A DNA stretch of 64,000 bases from Halorubrum ezzemoulense DSM 17463 (GTDB taxonomy: Archaea; Halobacteriota; Halobacteria; Halobacteriales; Haloferacaceae), in NCBI RefSeq assembly GCF_002114285.1, contig NZ_NEDJ01000001.1:1-64000 (forward strand). The letters run 5' to 3'. How positions within the stretch are numbered: the stretch's first letter is position 1; each line of letters starts with the position of its first letter. The translations under genes were made by a program, and so were the position numbers. The notes beneath the pieces were generated by a model that ran no database searches, was not told where the DNA came from, and was given only the letters and a program-made list of their open reading frames with translations. Positions 8,511 to 18,467 of this stretch are shown piece by piece.

Positions 8511-9191
8511 GTGACGACCGGAGCCATCCTCGCCGGCGGCCGCTCAACGCGCTTCGGCGACGCGGACAAGGCGGTGGCGCCGATCGCCGGGACCCCCATG
8601 ATCCGTCGGGTCGCGGACCGGCTCGCGGGGACCGACGACCCGGTCCCGCCCGGCGCCGACCGCGCGAGCGGCGGCGACCCAGTCGTCGACGAACTCGTCG
8701 TCAACTGCCGCCCGGGCCAGCGCGAGGCGATCGCCGACGCGCTGGCCGCGGTCCCGCTGTCCGTCCGCTGGGCGCTCGACGAGGCGCCGGACCGCGGCCC
8801 GCTGGCGGGGATCCGGAACGCCTGCCGGGCGGCAACCGACCCCTACGCCGTCGTCGTCGCCTGCGACATGCCGTTCGTCGACCCGGGCTTCCTCGCCCAC
8901 CTCCGCGAGGCGGCCGCGGGCGCGGAGGCCGCGGTCCCGCGGCTCGACGGGCGGTGGTACCAGACGACGCAGGCGGTCTACGCGACGGAGCCGGCCGCGG
9001 TCGCCTGCGACCGCGCGCTCGGTCGCGGCGACCGGAAGACGCTGGCGCTGGTGGACCGGCTGGACGAGGTCGTCGTCGACGACGCGGCGATCCGCTCGCT
9101 GACGACCGACCGCACGTTCACCAACGTCAACACGCGGTCCGACCGCGACGACGCGGAGCGGGCGGTCGCCGCCGCGCTCGACGCGGCGTGA
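8511..9191 (+). CDS. mobA: molybdenum cofactor guanylyltransferase (MobA-like)
   Basis: Attaches GMP to molybdopterin to form the MGD cofactor. The 226-residue nucleotidyltransferase starts with [17 protein letters not shown], the classic LAGGxSxRxGxxK nucleotide-binding motif, and has [11 protein letters not shown] with the metal-binding Asp and the DTPF-like position. The GTG at 8511 puts the motif four residues in, as is usual; the long in-frame extension upstream runs antisense to pdxS and is not coding. A molybdate- or tungstate-cofactor role fits the tungstate transporter elsewhere in this window, although the two are far apart. Confidence 0.88.
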   Translation: MTTGAILAGGRSTRFGDADKAVAPIAGTPMIRRVADRLAGTDDPVPPGADRASGGDPVVDELVVNCRPGQREAIADALAAVPLSVRWALDEAPDRGPLAGIRNACRAATDPYAVVVACDMPFVDPGFLAHLREAAAGAEAAVPRLDGRWYQTTQAVYATEPAAVACDRALGRGDRKTLALVDRLDEVVVDDAAIRSLTTDRTFTNVNTRSDRDDAERAVAAALDAA

Positions 9192-9207
9192 GGCGCTCGG
9201 TCGGCGG

Positions 9208-9753
9208 TCACTCCTTCAGCACTTCGTATGCCTCGTTGAGCTGCTTGAAGTCCTCCTCGTCGCCGTCCTCGCCGTCCGGGTGGAGCCGCTTCGCGCGCTC
9301 TCGGTACCGCCGGCGAACCGTCTCGCCGTCGGCCGTGCGGTCGAGGCCGAGGGTCTCGTACGCCTCCCGTTCGCTCATCCGGTCGGCCGCGGGCGCGCGG
9401 TCACTGGGGTCCCCACCCCCGGCTCCGCCGGGACCGCGAGCGCCGGCCCGTCGGCCGCGCGCGCTCCGACCGCCGTCGGTCCCGGCGGCGCGGTACGCGC
9501 GCTCTCGGTTGGCCTCGGCGCGGGCGCGCTGTCTCGCGCGCTCGCGCTCAGTCGGTCCCGCCCGCTCGGCGGACCGCCGGGCCTGGTCGTCGAGGCGTCC
9601 GCTGGCGTGGTACCAGAGGAAGTACGAGACGGCGCCGAACGGCAGCGCGAGCGCTAACGCGATCGGGTGGAGGACGATCCCCGCGATCACGAGCAGCGCC
9701 GTCATGCCGACGAACGCCCCGGCGAGCACCACGACGATCGTTCGGTTCGTCAC
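9208..9753 (-). CDS. membrane-anchored J-domain protein
   Basis: A 181-residue DnaJ-like co-chaperone. Two adjacent hydrophobic helices at the N-terminus ([20 protein letters not shown] and a second ending near FLWYHASG) form a membrane hairpin. An Arg/Gly-rich linker follows, then a C-terminal J domain (EAYETLGLD to NEAYEVLKE) with the HPD motif that stimulates Hsp70 ATPase. I chose the GTG at 9753 because the hydrophobic segment starts right after it and a TATA-like ctcttacgg is about 27 bp upstream; an ATG at 9819 would add 22 low-complexity residues. It converges on mobA. Confidence 0.8.
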   Translation of the reverse strand: MTNRTIVVVLAGAFVGMTALLVIAGIVLHPIALALALPFGAVSYFLWYHASGRLDDQARRSAERAGPTERERARQRARAEANRERAYRAAGTDGGRSARGRRAGARGPGGAGGGDPSDRAPAADRMSEREAYETLGLDRTADGETVRRRYRERAKRLHPDGEDGDEEDFKQLNEAYEVLKE

Positions 9754-9933
9754 GGCCGTACTGGGGGACGGAGGACCGTAAGAGTCCCGACGGCGGCCGT
9801 CCGGCGAGGCGGGGGTCACGTCGGGGGCGGCGTTCGCGTCGCCCGCCGCCTCCGCTCGCTCCCTCGCGGCCCCACTCGCTTGCCGCTCCTCGCCTCCGCA
9901 CCGTTTATCACCGCGGCCGCCCGGGTACGGCGT

Positions 9934-12801
9934 ATGGAACCGGCGGACAGGGAGACGGTGACGGGGCTACCGCCCGGGATCGCCGCCGCCCGCGAGGATC
10001 TCACGCCGATGCTCTCGCAGTACGCCGACCTCTGTGCCGCCCACGGGGACGCCCTCGTCCTGTTTCAGGTCGGCGACTTCTACGAGGCGTTCTGCGAGGC
10101 GGCCGAGACCGTGGCCCGCGTCTGCGAGGTGACGCTGACCGAGCGGTCCGACTCGACCGGCGACTACCCGATGGCCGGGATCCCGATCGACAACGCAGCC
10201 CCCTACCTCGAGTCGCTACTCGACGCGGGCTACCGCGTCGCGCTCGGCGACCAGGTCGAGGATGCTGAGCAGGCGTCGGGGCTCGTCGACCGCGCCGTCA
10301 CCGAGGTGATCACGCCCGGGACCGTCGTCGAGGACGACCTCCTCGAGTCGGGGACGACGAACTACGTCGCGGCGGTGGCGGCCGAAGACGACGACTCCGC
10401 CGAGACGACCGTCGGGCTCGCCGCGGTCGACGTCTCGACCGGCGAGTGCCTCGTCACGTCCGGCGGTCCGGACGCGGTCGCGGGCGAACTCGACCGGATC
10501 GCCCCGGCCGAACTCATCGCGGGGCCGGACGCGCCGGCCTTCGAGCCGAGCGACGCGGAGCGCGGGTGGACGACGCACGACTACGACGCCGGCGCCTTCG
10601 ACCGCCGGACTGCGACCGAGCGGCTGGAGCCGTACCTCCCCGCGCCCGAGCGGCGCTTCGACGCGGACGCGGAGCTGCGGGCGGCCGGCGCGGTGCTCGC
10701 GTACGCCGAGTACACGCAGGGCGACGACGGCCCGCTCTCGTACGTGACTCGGGTCCGGCGGTACGACCCCCGCGACCGGCTCCGGCTCGACGCGGCGGCC
10801 CAGCGCAGCCTGGAGCTGTTCGAGAACCGGGGGCTTGGCGCGAGCGACACGCTGTTCGACGCGCTCGACGAGACGAACTGCGCGCTCGGGCGACGGTGTC
10901 TGGAGCGCTGGCTCCGGCGCCCGCTCGTCGACGCGGACGCGATCCGGAGCCGCCACGACGCGGTCGGCGAACTCGCCGACCGGAGCCTCGCTCGCGAGGG
11001 GGTCGCCGACGCGCTCGCGACCGCCTACGACCTCGAACGGCTGGTGAGCCGCGTCTCGCGGGGGCGGGCCGACGCCCGCGACCTGCGCTCGCTCCACCGG
11101 ACGCTCGCCGTCGTCCCCGACCTGAAGGCGACGCTGGCGGGCGCGGGGGGAGAGGAACGCCACACCACCGACGACCCCGCCCTCCCCCGAACCGAGCACC
11201 TCCGCGACCTCGGTGACCGGCTCGACGAGCTGGCCGGGGTCAGCGGGCTGATCGACGACGCGATCGCGACCGATCCGCCACAGGAGATCACCGAGGGCGG
11301 GGTGATCCGCGAGGGGTTCGACGGCGACCTCGACGACCTGCGCGCCACCGAGCGCGAGGGCCGCGAGTGGGTCGCGGATCTGGAGGCGAGCGAGCGCGAA
11401 CGCACCGGGATCGACTCGCTGTCCGTCGGCCACAACCAGGTCCACGGCTACTACATCGAGGTGACGGACGCGAACCTCGACCGCGTCCCCGACGACTACC
11501 GGCGTCGGCAGACGCTGAAGAACAGCGAGCGCTACGTCACGCCGGAGCTGAAGGAGCGCGAAGAGAAGATCGTCGGGGCCGCAGAGCGCGCGGACGCGCT
11601 GGAGTACGAGCTGTTCGTCGACGTCCGCGAGCGCGTCGCGGCCGAGACCGAGCGGATCCAGGCCCTCGCCGACGCGCTCGCCGAACTCGACGCGCTGGCG
11701 TCGCTCGCCGCGGTCGCGGTCGAACACGACTACGTCCGGCCCGAACTGCGGGAGGGCGTCGACGAGTCCCCCGACGCGGACGGGGCGGCCACCGCGGGCG
11801 TCGAGATCGAGGGCGGCAGACACCCGGTCGTCGAGCGGACCGAGGACGCGTTCGTCCCGAACGACGCGGACCTCCCGCGCGGCTCCGTCGCCGTAATCAC
11901 CGGGCCGAACATGAGCGGGAAATCGACGTACATGCGGTCGGTCGCGCTCGCCGTCGTGCTCGCGCAGACGGGGTCGTTCGTTCCAGCGCAGGCCGCCACG
12001 CTCCCCGTCTTCGACCGGGTGTTCACCCGCGTCGGGGCCTCCGACGACATCGCGGGCGGCCAGTCGACGTTCATGCGAGAGATGAGCGAGCTGACGGAGA
12101 TCCTCCACGACGCCGGCCCCGACTCGCTCGTCCTCCTCGACGCGGTCGGCCGGGGCACGGCCACGACCGACGGGCGCGCCATCGCCCGCGCGGCCGCCGA
12201 GTTCCTCCACGACGAGCTGGGCGCGACCGCGCTCTTCGCGACGCACTACCACGGGCTCACCGACCTCGCCGACGAGCGAGAGCGCGTCTTCAACCTCCAC
12301 TTCACCGCCACCCGGGAAGACGGCGACGTTACCTTCCTCCACCGGGTCGTGCCGGGCGCCTCGTCGTCGTCGTACGGCGTCGAGGTGGCGGAGCTCGCCG
12401 GGATCCCGGGGGCGGTCGTCGACCGCGCCCGCGACCTCGTCGCCGCGGAGGAGGCGGACCGGTGGCGGGCGGCGAGCGGAGCCGGACGCGAGGACGCGGT
12501 CGACCCGGCGGACCGGTCGGGCGAGGGCGAGGCAGAGGGCGACCGGGACGGCGACGCGTCGCTGCGCGAGTTCCTCGCGGAGGAGGCGTCGGAGGACGGC
12601 AGCCGATCCGGGTCCGAGGCGGACACCCCGCCCGAAAGCGAGCGGGCGGAGCCGACGGGCGGCGACGACGACAGGCCTGCCGCCGGCGCGCCTCCCGGCC
12701 GCGCCGCGGAGCTTCGCGACCTCGACCTCGCGCGGATGACGCCGATCGAGGCGCTGAACGCCCTCCACGACCGCCAGTCGCGAGTCGGCGATGACGGGTG
12801 A
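9934..12801 (+). CDS. mutS: DNA mismatch repair protein MutS
   Basis: Recognises mismatched bases and starts repair. The 955-residue protein has the mismatch-recognition Phe-Tyr-Glu motif within VGDFYEAF (Phe49-Glu51), the connector and lever/clamp regions, and a C-terminal ATPase with Walker [10 protein letters not shown] (657-665), the signature region [15 protein letters not shown], Walker [12 protein letters not shown] and [10 protein letters not shown]. An acidic, repetitive linker of about 90 residues precedes the final helix-turn-helix ending LHDRQSR. The ATG at 9934 follows a TATA-like tttatca. It overlaps mutL by 11 bp, so the two are cotranslated. Confidence 0.96.
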   Translation: MEPADRETVTGLPPGIAAAREDLTPMLSQYADLCAAHGDALVLFQVGDFYEAFCEAAETVARVCEVTLTERSDSTGDYPMAGIPIDNAAPYLESLLDAGYRVALGDQVEDAEQASGLVDRAVTEVITPGTVVEDDLLESGTTNYVAAVAAEDDDSAETTVGLAAVDVSTGECLVTSGGPDAVAGELDRIAPAELIAGPDAPAFEPSDAERGWTTHDYDAGAFDRRTATERLEPYLPAPERRFDADAELRAAGAVLAYAEYTQGDDGPLSYVTRVRRYDPRDRLRLDAAAQRSLELFENRGLGASDTLFDALDETNCALGRRCLERWLRRPLVDADAIRSRHDAVGELADRSLAREGVADALATAYDLERLVSRVSRGRADARDLRSLHRTLAVVPDLKATLAGAGGEERHTTDDPALPRTEHLRDLGDRLDELAGVSGLIDDAIATDPPQEITEGGVIREGFDGDLDDLRATEREGREWVADLEASERERTGIDSLSVGHNQVHGYYIEVTDANLDRVPDDYRRRQTLKNSERYVTPELKEREEKIVGAAERADALEYELFVDVRERVAAETERIQALADALAELDALASLAAVAVEHDYVRPELREGVDESPDADGAATAGVEIEGGRHPVVERTEDAFVPNDADLPRGSVAVITGPNMSGKSTYMRSVALAVVLAQTGSFVPAQAATLPVFDRVFTRVGASDDIAGGQSTFMREMSELTEILHDAGPDSLVLLDAVGRGTATTDGRAIARAAAEFLHDELGATALFATHYHGLTDLADERERVFNLHFTATREDGDVTFLHRVVPGASSSSYGVEVAELAGIPGAVVDRARDLVAAEEADRWRAASGAGREDAVDPADRSGEGEAEGDRDGDASLREFLAEEASEDGSRSGSEADTPPESERAEPTGGDDDRPAAGAPPGRAAELRDLDLARMTPIEALNALHDRQSRVGDDG

Positions 12802-14578
12802 GCGAGACGGCGAGCGCGGCCGGTCGGGTACCGGTGATCGGTCCAAGAGCGAGAGTCGCGTCCGTCGGCTTGACCCGGCGACCGTCGACCGGATCGCGGC
12901 GGGCGAGGTCGTCACTCGACCCGCCCGCGTCGTCGGCGAACTCGTCGACAACGCGCTCGACGCGGGCGCCTCGCGGATCGACGTCGCGGTCGACGGCGAC
13001 GGCACCGACCGGATCCGCGTCGCGGACGACGGTCGGGGCATGGCCCGCGCGGACGCGGCCCGGGCCGTCGAGCGCCACGCGACGAGCAAGCTGGCGCCCG
13101 ACGGCGACCCGGTGGGCGTCCCGTCGCTGGGGTTCCGCGGCGAGGCGCTCGCGGCGATCGCCGAGGCCGCCCGGCTGGAGGTCGTCACGAGCTCCGGCGA
13201 CGGGGTCGGCACCCGCGTCGTCGTCGACGGGACCGCCGACCGGGGGAACCGGTCGAGCGCGTCCGACTCGACCGACGGCGTCAGCGTCGAACCCGCGGGC
13301 CGCGCCCGCGGGACGACGGTTCTCGTTGAGGACCTGTTCGCGACCCGGCCGGCGCGTCGGGAGTCACTCGCGGGGGCGAACGCGGAGTTCGCGCGGATCT
13401 CCTCGCTCGTCGCCGACTACGCGCTGGCGAACCCGTCGGTGGCGTTCACGCTCGACCACGACGGGTCGACGACGCTGTCGACGCCGGGGACCGACCGCAC
13501 GGACGCGCTGCTCGGCGTGTACGACCGCGACACCGCGAGTCGGTCGACGACGGTGGCCGCGAGCGTCGACGCGCCGCCCGGCGGGGAGGGTGACGCGGAC
13601 GCCGTCGGCGTCGAGGTCTCGGCCACGCTGGCGTACCCGTCGATCACCCGGTCCTCCCGCGATCACGTCCGCGTCTCGGTGAACGGCCGCCCGGTCCGGA
13701 ACGACCGGCTCGCGGCCGCGGTCCGCGACGGCTACGGGCGGCTCCTCCCCGACGGCCGCGAGCCGGTGGCCGCGGTCGACGTGTCGCTGCCGCCCGCTCG
13801 GGTCGACCCGAACGTCCACCCGGCGAAGCGGGAGGTGGGGCTCCGCGACGCCGACGCGGTCGCCGACGCGGTCGCGTCGGTCGTCGAGGACGCGCTCACC
13901 GGCGCGGACCTCCGGCGGGCCGCGGACGTCGCCACCGACCTCGACGGCGCCCTCGATCCGGTCGGCGCGGACGACGGCTCGCGGCCCGGCGCGTTCGCCG
14001 ACGCCGTGCCGATAGGCACGTTCCGCGACCTGTACGTCCTCGTCGAGGCCGGCGACGAGCTCCTCGTGATCGACGGCCACGCGGCCCACGAGCGGGTGAA
14101 CTACGAGCGGCTGGCCCGCGCGTTCGACGGCGAGCCGGTGCCGACGGCCCCGCTCGACCCGCCCGCGACCGTCTCGCTGTCGACCGACGAGGCGGCGGCC
14201 GCGAGGGCGCACGCGGACGACCTCGCCGCGCTCGGCTTCGAGACCGAGGCGTTCGGCGGCGGCACGCGTCGCCTCCGGACTGTCCCGGCGCCGTTCGGCC
14301 GGACCGCCGACGCCGACGCCTTCCGCGACGCGCTCGCCGCGCTCGTCGGGGCGGACCCGGGGACGGCGCGAGACGCGCGCGACGACCTCCTCGCGGACCT
14401 GGCGTGTCACCCGTCGCTGAAGCGCGGCGAGTTCTCGGACCTCGCTCACGACGACCTCCGGGGGCTGCTCGACCGTCTCGGCGAGTGCGACCGCCCGTAC
14501 GCCTGTCCGCACGGCCGGCCGACCGTCCTCTCGGTCGACGAGGAGACGGTCGCGGCCGGGTTCGGTCGGGACCGCTGA
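12791..14578 (+). CDS. mutL: DNA mismatch repair protein MutL
   Basis: The matchmaker of mismatch repair. The 595-residue protein has an N-terminal GHKL ATPase with [26 protein letters not shown] (catalytic Glu50), DDGRGM, and FRGEAL motifs, and the NVHPAKREV lysine loop. The C-terminal dimerisation domain carries [12 protein letters not shown] (near 428), which matches the nuclease motif DQHAx2Ex4E except for Gly in place of Gln, plus [11 protein letters not shown] and CPHGRPT. That pattern suggests an intrinsic endonuclease, as in organisms lacking MutH. Translation is coupled to mutS through the 11-bp overlap. Confidence 0.95.
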   Translation: MTGERDGERGRSGTGDRSKSESRVRRLDPATVDRIAAGEVVTRPARVVGELVDNALDAGASRIDVAVDGDGTDRIRVADDGRGMARADAARAVERHATSKLAPDGDPVGVPSLGFRGEALAAIAEAARLEVVTSSGDGVGTRVVVDGTADRGNRSSASDSTDGVSVEPAGRARGTTVLVEDLFATRPARRESLAGANAEFARISSLVADYALANPSVAFTLDHDGSTTLSTPGTDRTDALLGVYDRDTASRSTTVAASVDAPPGGEGDADAVGVEVSATLAYPSITRSSRDHVRVSVNGRPVRNDRLAAAVRDGYGRLLPDGREPVAAVDVSLPPARVDPNVHPAKREVGLRDADAVADAVASVVEDALTGADLRRAADVATDLDGALDPVGADDGSRPGAFADAVPIGTFRDLYVLVEAGDELLVIDGHAAHERVNYERLARAFDGEPVPTAPLDPPATVSLSTDEAAAARAHADDLAALGFETEAFGGGTRRLRTVPAPFGRTADADAFRDALAALVGADPGTARDARDDLLADLACHPSLKRGEFSDLAHDDLRGLLDRLGECDRPYACPHGRPTVLSVDEETVAAGFGRDR

Positions 14579-14661
14579 GCCGCGAGGCCGGTCGCCCCGC
14601 GGCGAGGCGATCGACAGTACCGACCGATATCTATTAACGCGATGGGACCGGGGATACTCGC

Positions 14662-15180
14662 ATGGGAGAGCGGACCGAAGTGACGCGGGGGTCGCTGCCC
14701 GCGGAGCGGTCGGCCGGCCGGTTCTCGGGGCCGGACGGCTTCCGCGACCTCGTCGAGCGACTGCTCGCGTGGCTTCGGAAGCGACGCGCGTCGAGCTTGG
14801 AGAGTGTCTCGGCGGCGACGACGATGCGGAACGTCGTCGACGCGGACGCGCTCGCCGAGGAGACGCCGCCGAAGTGGAGCGTCCTCCACGACGTGGTCAC
14901 CTACGGCGCGGACTCGCTCACGGACGTGCTCGTCTTCCGTCACGGCCCCACGAGACAGGACCTCGTGGTGATGCCGGAGCGGAACACCGACCCGGAGGGC
15001 GAGGTCAGCTTCTACCACGCCGACCGCACGAAGGGGGCGCGCCACCTGCTCTCGATCGGCGCGGACTCGCTGACCGCGGCGCTCAGTTACGTGTTGGACA
15101 AGATCGAGCGGTTCGAGCGGCTGTTCACCGGCCGCGGGTCGGAGCTGCCGAGCGGCTACACCGGTCCGTCCGACCGGTAG
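14662..15180 (+). CDS. conserved haloarchaeal protein of unknown function
   Basis: A 172-residue soluble protein I do not recognise. The N-terminal third is basic and helical (LVERLLAWLRKRRA). The rest is a compact domain with WSVLHDVVTYGADSLTDVLVFRH and VSFYHADRTKGARHLLSIGADSL, containing the repeated word YGADSL/IGADSL. The ATG at 14662 is supported by tctatta about 30 bp upstream, a good position for a leaderless promoter. No signal peptide or membrane segment is visible. It stands alone between mutL and a convergent MscS gene. Confidence 0.75.
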   Translation: MGERTEVTRGSLPAERSAGRFSGPDGFRDLVERLLAWLRKRRASSLESVSAATTMRNVVDADALAEETPPKWSVLHDVVTYGADSLTDVLVFRHGPTRQDLVVMPERNTDPEGEVSFYHADRTKGARHLLSIGADSLTAALSYVLDKIERFERLFTGRGSELPSGYTGPSDR

Positions 15181-15245
15181 CGGGAGGGTCCGGCGGGTAG
15201 CAGAAGGGGCCAGACGGGTAGCGAGAGCGCCGCCGCGGCGGCGCG

Positions 15246-16481
15246 TCAGGCCGGTCGGTCTCGCGACCGCCCGTCGCCGTTTTCGTCGGTCTGTTCGACG
15301 CGTTCGACCGTGTCGTCAGCCGCCGCCTTCTCCGGCGGGTACGAGACGGTCCGCTGCGGGTAGGGGATCGAGATGCCGGCGTCCGCGAACCGCTCTTGGA
15401 TCCGCTCGACGGCGAGCGCCTTCGAGCGCCACCGCGCCTGCGGGGTCGGCGGGTCGATCCAGAACCGGAGGTCGAGCAGGATCGCCGAGTCGCCGAATCC
15501 GGACGGGATCGCGTACGGCTGGGGGTTGTTCGCGATGACGCCGATGTTCTCTAAGACATCCTCGGCGATCTCGCTGGCCTCGTCCGGGTCGTCGTCGTAG
15601 CCGATCCCGACCTCCATGTGGATCCGGAGGCGCCCCTCCCGGCTTCGGTTGGTGATCGCCTGATTGGCGACGAGGTCGTTTGGCACCACGACGTACTCCC
15701 CGTCGAAGTTGCGCATGTGGGTGTTCATGATCGTGATGTCGGTGACGAACCCCTCCTCGTCGCCGATCGCCACCCAGTCGCCGATCTCGAAGGGGCGGGC
15801 GAACATCAACACGAAGCCGGCGATGAGCGAGCCCAGCGTCTGCCGGGCCGCCATCCCGAGGACGATCCCGAGGAACCCAGCCCCGACGAGGAGGCCGCCG
15901 AGGTTCACGCCCCAGATGCCAAGGACGGTTATCAGCGCGAGCACGAGCAGGCCGACCTGTGCGAGCCGGGTGAGCAGCTGTTCCTGGTGGGCGGTGATCC
16001 GGTCGCTGTCCGCCGACAGCTCGCCGACGTACGTCTCCACCACGTCGCTGACGACGTACGCACCGCCGAGCAGCAGCGCCGAGGCGATTACCTGCCCGCC
16101 GACCCGGGCGGCGTTCTCCACGAGCGGCAGCACCGCGACCACGAGTGCGAACCGGCCCCACAGCGTCAGCACGGCGACGCCCGCGAGCGCGAACAGCGCG
16201 AGCTGTAGGAGTCCGACCGCGAGCCGCAGGAGGAACGACGCGGGGATCCCCTCCCGCAGCGTCTCCACCGCGCCCTCCGTCGACTCCGACAGCCGCTCGT
16301 CGAGGAGCCGCCCGACCCAGTCGGTGACGGTCTGCTCGCCGGCGCGGACCGCCCGCGGCAGCAGCAGCCAGCCGACGCCGAGCGTCGCGAGGGCGATGGC
16401 CGCGGTGGCCGCCAGCCGCCCCTCCGTGCTCGATACGTCGCTCAACACCGCGCCGATCCGCGTTCCCAGTCCGCCTATCAC
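15246..16481 (-). CDS. MscS-family mechanosensitive channel
   Basis: A 411-residue membrane protein that opens under membrane tension to release solutes after hypo-osmotic shock. Several N-terminal transmembrane helices (near 22-42, 85-105, 110-135) are followed by the pore region GLLVGAGFLGIVLGMAARQTLGSLIAGF. The signature beta domain comes next: FEIGDWVAIGDEEGFVTDITIMNTHMRNFDGEYVVVPN. The cytoplasmic vestibule ends near RTVSYPPEK and a short acidic tail follows. Its role in salt-shock survival fits a halophile. It is transcribed alone. Confidence 0.92.
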   Translation of the reverse strand: MIGGLGTRIGAVLSDVSSTEGRLAATAAIALATLGVGWLLLPRAVRAGEQTVTDWVGRLLDERLSESTEGAVETLREGIPASFLLRLAVGLLQLALFALAGVAVLTLWGRFALVVAVLPLVENAARVGGQVIASALLLGGAYVVSDVVETYVGELSADSDRITAHQEQLLTRLAQVGLLVLALITVLGIWGVNLGGLLVGAGFLGIVLGMAARQTLGSLIAGFVLMFARPFEIGDWVAIGDEEGFVTDITIMNTHMRNFDGEYVVVPNDLVANQAITNRSREGRLRIHMEVGIGYDDDPDEASEIAEDVLENIGVIANNPQPYAIPSGFGDSAILLDLRFWIDPPTPQARWRSKALAVERIQERFADAGISIPYPQRTVSYPPEKAAADDTVERVEQTDENGDGRSRDRPA

Positions 16482-16587
16482 GGTCTGACGTTCGCCGCCG
16501 CTCGGTTAACGGATCCGACGCGAGTCTCAGCGGAGAGAATCGGCACGACCGCTGCGGGGAAGGAGGCCGCGACTGCCCTGCTCCCGG

Positions 16588-17907
16588 TCACCGGCCGCGT
16601 CGGAGCTCTTCGATCAGCTGTTCGATGAGCGTCGATTGCCGGTCCAGGCGCTCGGACTGCGCCTCGACCGTGCGCCGCAGCGCGGCGACCTCGCTCGCGA
16701 GGTCCGCGTCCTCGACGCCGGCGCTCTCGAACGGCGAGCCGTCGAACGCGTCGTCGTCCGGGACGACGCCGTCGGTCTCGCCGTCCGCCGCGACCGCTTC
16801 CTCGCCGACCGCCGCCGCGGGCTCGCCTCCGGCCCCTCGCTCGGCGCCTTCCGCCGGGGCTTCGGGCGCGTCGCCGGCGGGGGAGTCCGTCGACTCCGTC
16901 GCGCCCGCGTCTCCCGCGAGAGGGTCCTCGGCCGCGTCGTCGACGGCGGCGTCCGCGGCGAGCGGGTCGTCGAGCGGGTCGCTGCCGCCGCTCGGTTCCG
17001 GCGATCCGACCGACGCCGACTCCGCGCTCTCGGTCGTCGCTCCGGGCCCGTCGCCCCCGGCGAGCGACTCCGACCCCCCGGCGGAGTCGCGTCCGCCCGC
17101 GCCCTTCGGTTCCGTTCCGAGCCCGCTGGAGTCTGGCTCCGCCTCGGCGCCGGGCGCCGCGTCGGCGTCCGCCTCGGCGTCGGCGGCCGGGGAAGCCGAC
17201 AGCGGGTCCGGCCCCTCGCCGAAGTCGGTCGTGCCGGTCTGTTCGGCGTCGGACGCCGCCTCCTCGGCCTCAGCGGCGGCAACGCGGAACTCCTCTAAGC
17301 TGTCGACGCCGTGGAACGAGCACACCGCGTCGGCGAGCGTCTCCCGGACCGCCCGGGCGGACTCGTTCGGGGCCTTGAACCGCTCCGAGCGGCCGTCGTG
17401 GACGAGGACGACCGCGGTGGCGACGGTCCCCTCCTCGAAGTCGAGCCCGGTGAGGTCGTCGTAGCCGAACTCCTCGAACTCGGGGTCCCAGACCGCCGAG
17501 CCGACGTGTTTGACCAGTCGCTCGCTGGTGACGATCAGGGTGAGCTCCGAGAAGCGGAAGGTGCGCACGACCGTCTCGCCGGGCCCGGTGACGCCGCTCG
17601 CGGAGAGGACGCCCGCGAGGATCGGGTGGAGGACATCGTCGACGCGCTTGGTCGGTACCGAGAGCGTCTCGTCGCCGTCGAGGCCGTACCCGAGGGTGAT
17701 CTTCGCCTTGCGGCGTCCCGTCGAGACCTCGATTCGCTCGACGTCGTGGCCGTACTCGTCGACGGACTCGTCGGACAGGAGTCCGTCGCCGCGGTAGACG
17801 AGGGTCCGGGTGGGCGTGACCGCGAGTCGATCGTCGCCGCCCAACGGCACCTCGGCGACGACGTCCTCGTCGCCGACGGTCCCCGCGAGCAGGTCGGGAA
17901 GGCTCAT
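16588..17907 (-). CDS. DUF7115-like haloarchaeal protein
   Basis: A 439-residue protein with an N-terminal beta-rich domain (residues 1 to about 200) that looks like a tandem PH/GRAM-like fold: LAVTPTRTLVYRGDGLL, a second similar unit with FSELTLIVTSERLVKHVG, and YDDLTGLDFEEG. A long low-complexity Ala/Glu/Gly/Ser linker and a C-terminal coiled coil (VAALRRTVEAQSERLDRQSTLIEQ) follow. This layout matches a haloarchaeal family of unknown function. The ATG at 17907 precedes the first conserved strand; earlier starts add an unconserved Arg-rich leader. A lipid or membrane-binding role is only a guess from the fold. Confidence 0.75.
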   Translation of the reverse strand: MSLPDLLAGTVGDEDVVAEVPLGGDDRLAVTPTRTLVYRGDGLLSDESVDEYGHDVERIEVSTGRRKAKITLGYGLDGDETLSVPTKRVDDVLHPILAGVLSASGVTGPGETVVRTFRFSELTLIVTSERLVKHVGSAVWDPEFEEFGYDDLTGLDFEEGTVATAVVLVHDGRSERFKAPNESARAVRETLADAVCSFHGVDSLEEFRVAAAEAEEAASDAEQTGTTDFGEGPDPLSASPAADAEADADAAPGAEAEPDSSGLGTEPKGAGGRDSAGGSESLAGGDGPGATTESAESASVGSPEPSGGSDPLDDPLAADAAVDDAAEDPLAGDAGATESTDSPAGDAPEAPAEGAERGAGGEPAAAVGEEAVAADGETDGVVPDDDAFDGSPFESAGVEDADLASEVAALRRTVEAQSERLDRQSTLIEQLIEELRRGR

Positions 17908-18030
17908 ACGCCGGAGATACGCCGCGCCCGGCATAAATCCGCTGGCTCGGGGTCGATCGAGCCCAGTCACCGCGTTCACCGCGCTCCCGACGCGCCGCCC
18001 GCGCCGCCGGCCCGAGGCGGGAGCGATCGC

Positions 18031-18161
18031 CCCCGAAAGCGACAGCCCCCGAAGCGATCCTCCCGAAAGCGACAGCCCCCGAAGCGATCCTCCCGAAAGC
18101 GACAGCCCCCGAAGCGATCCTCCCGAAAGTGACAGCCCTGAAGCGATCCTCCCGAAGGCGA
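18031..18161. repeat. 30-bp tandem repeat array
   Basis: Three near-perfect copies of a 30-bp unit (starting cccgaaagcgacagccccc) lie at 18031-18120, followed by a decayed fourth copy of 29 bp at 18121-18149 and a partial fifth. It lies in the 337-bp gap 17908-18244 between the DUF7115-like gene and tRNA-Met. There are no spacers, so it is not a CRISPR array. The unit itself is divisible by three but the surrounding frame is not a convincing gene. Confidence 0.9.
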
Positions 18162-18210
18162 CCGGCCGCGGCGATCTGCGATCGGTTCACAACCCTCCGA
18201 CGGATGGGAA

Positions 18211-18219
18211 GGTTAAAGG
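18211..18219 (+). promoter_or_regulatory. TATA-like box of tRNA-Met
   Basis: ggttaaagg is centred about 30 bp before the mature tRNA 5' end at 18245, as expected for a haloarchaeal tRNA promoter. Confidence 0.55.
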
Positions 18220-18244
18220 GTCTCATCGCGGTACGAGAAGGTGA

Positions 18245-18398
18245 GGCCGGGTGGCTTAGCTGGACATAGCGCCGCACTCATAGGGTTCGGAGATTCGGTG
18301 CGGTGACGCCTTGGAAGCGTCCGCGTCCTTCCCGTGGCTCCGCCGAGCCTCGGACCTGGGACATGCGGAGATCGTGGGTTCGGAGCCCACCCCGGCCA
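18245..18398 (+). tRNA. tRNA-Met (CAT anticodon), intron-containing
   Basis: The acceptor stem is GGCCGGG (18245-18251) paired with CCCGGCC (18391-18397), with discriminator A at 18398. The anticodon stem is CCGCA (18272-18276) paired with TGCGG (18364-18368), with anticodon CAT at 18279-18281. The T arm is GTGGG/CCCAC around TTCGGAG. An 80-nt intron (about 18283-18362) interrupts the loop after position 37, the canonical place cleaved by the archaeal splicing endonuclease, leaving a mature tRNA of 74 nt before CCA addition. Haloarchaeal elongator tRNA-Met genes are known to carry an intron here, so elongator Met is the best call; tRNA-Ile2 with CAT is the alternative. Confidence 0.92.
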
Positions 18399-18467
18399 TT
18401 TCTACGACCGACCGGTCGGCGAGCGCCGGCCCCGCCGATCCGTCCGCCGTCGCCACCGGATCGAGTG

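Noticed and set aside
10216..13212. Minus-strand frame of about 998 codons across mutS/mutL
   Set aside because: High-GC antisense artefact over two certain genes; Arg/Val/Asp-rich with no domain.
18031..18161. 30-bp repeated units as a CRISPR array
   Set aside because: Units are directly adjacent with no spacers, and no cas gene is nearby.
18283..18362. Box C/D guide RNA inside the tRNA-Met intron
   Set aside because: No clear C box and no CTGA D box could be found in the intron.
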